Below are positions 63,353-64,000 of a stretch of 64,000 bases of DNA, piece by piece (position 1 is the stretch's first letter; every line of letters starts with the position of its first letter). A program made the position numbers and the translations under genes. Origin of the DNA: Porticoccaceae bacterium (lineage in GTDB: Bacteria > Pseudomonadota > Gammaproteobacteria > Pseudomonadales > Porticoccaceae); the NCBI GenBank assembly GCA_023228865.1, contig JALOAH010000005.1, positions 16,938 to 80,937 of the forward strand, read 5' to 3'. A model generated the notes under the pieces. It saw only the letters and a list, made by a program, of their open reading frames with translations. It ran no database searches and was not told the origin of the DNA.

Positions 63353-63925
63353 TCAGGGGCGGATTTCTATGGGCGTGCCATCTTTCACCAATGTCCAGAT
63401 TTCATCCATGATGTCGTTGGTCACGGCGATACAGCCTTCGGTCCAGTCTTCCTGGTGCAGCCACTGTTTAGCCCATTCAACGGACGGCACCCAGGCCGGG
63501 CTGCCATGAATCATGATGGCTTCACCGGGGTCTCTATTCGCCGCCACCGCCCGCTGAATATCCTGGTCATTGGGATAGGAAATATGGATAGCGCGGTAGA
63601 AACGGCTGCTGGGATTGCGCCAATCCAGAATATAACGGCCTTCTGGAGTGCGGCCATCGCCGCTTTCGCGCTTATGGCCAACGGGGTTTTTGCCCAGGGC
63701 AATGGGATATTCCTTGATGACCTGCCCGGAATTAAGGAGATAGAGTTTTTTCTGGGATTTTTCCACCAGCACCAAATCCGGAGAGGCGGACTTGTGGGAA
63801 TAGGCCACTTTCACGGGCGTGAAGGGAAACGCCTGGGAACTGGCAAAGGTTGACGGCGACAACATGGCAGCGGAAACAAGTAGGGCTGCAAAACAGCAAC
63901 ACAAACGCTTTATGGCCCTTTTCAT
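63353..63925 (-). CDS. L,D-transpeptidase family protein (YkuD domain), exported
   Basis: The 190-residue protein has an N-terminal signal peptide (positive KRAIKRL, then a hydrophobic stretch CCCFAALLVSAAML to about residue 30). Its YkuD domain follows, with the catalytic Cys in TEGCIAVTN and the His in MIHGSPAW. It acts on peptidoglycan in the periplasm, cross-linking or attaching proteins, or cutting such links. The motif TEGC replaces the usual SHGC, as in the YafK-like branch. The frame could start at a GTG three bases upstream, but ATG at 63925 with GGGAG before it is preferred. Confidence 0.85.
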   Translation of the reverse strand: MKRAIKRLCCCFAALLVSAAMLSPSTFASSQAFPFTPVKVAYSHKSASPDLVLVEKSQKKLYLLNSGQVIKEYPIALGKNPVGHKRESGDGRTPEGRYILDWRNPSSRFYRAIHISYPNDQDIQRAVAANRDPGEAIMIHGSPAWVPSVEWAKQWLHQEDWTEGCIAVTNDIMDEIWTLVKDGTPIEIRP

Positions 63926-64000
63926 CACTACAAAACTCCCGACCCATTGTTATTAATCTGCGACAAAATTTACTCGCTCAGTAACCAACTGGCAAGCCCT

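Overview
The window is chromosomal DNA of a free-living, aerobic, probably marine gammaproteobacterium. Gene content and order fit the Pseudomonas/Cellvibrionales side of the class: smc-zipA-ligA, prmB-aroC, gltA divergent from sdhCDAB-sucAB-lpd-sucCD, a 180-kDa type NAD-glutamate dehydrogenase, miaE, acnB and a Gcr-type membrane protein. Coding density is high. I see no rRNA, tRNA, CRISPR array, insertion sequence or prophage.

Layout. 1-7.3 kb: a minus-strand catabolic-looking block. It holds the N-terminus of a 2Fe-2S ferredoxin cut by the window edge, two small paralogous proteins, two paralogous CrtI/PYROXD2-like FAD oxidoreductases (with a consensus FNR/Anr box upstream), then a zinc alcohol dehydrogenase and an aldehyde dehydrogenase. 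7.3-8.5 kb is mostly non-coding, with a palindromic operator-like site and a 30-residue membrane peptide gene. 8.5-10.5 kb: an ABC-2 exporter pair. 10.5-24.6 kb: housekeeping genes (ligA, zipA, smc, cysS, glnS, an acyl-CoA ligase, ppiB, lpxH), with a 142-bp palindromic element between glnS and cysS and a REP-like perfect inverted repeat after lpxH. 24.8-36.6 kb: an EAL-CBS-GGDEF protein, miaE, a glutathione S-transferase, acnB, a Gcr-family protein, an SOS-controlled S24-like gene, a Bax-inhibitor-1 protein, tusE and phhB. 36.6-43.6 kb: yjbQ, aroC, prmB, folE, a hydrolase, sixA, a DUF4389 protein and htpG behind a sigma-32 promoter. 43.7-56.6 kb: the TCA-cycle cluster. 56.6-64 kb: gdhB, a DUF3237 protein, a CurA-like reductase and an L,D-transpeptidase.

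How the genes work together: gltA, acnB, sdhCDAB, sucAB-lpd and sucCD cover most of the oxidative TCA cycle, and gdhB feeds 2-oxoglutarate into it. The most interesting unexplained item is a 175-residue protein (33833-34360) that looks like UmuD/LexA S24 peptidases, has Asn where the nucleophilic Ser should be, and lies behind two LexA boxes exactly 40 bp apart that bracket a sigma-70-like promoter. The second is the doubled arrangement at 1-4107, with two small paralogs beside two FAD-enzyme paralogs and a ferredoxin. All family calls are by eye; no database search was run.
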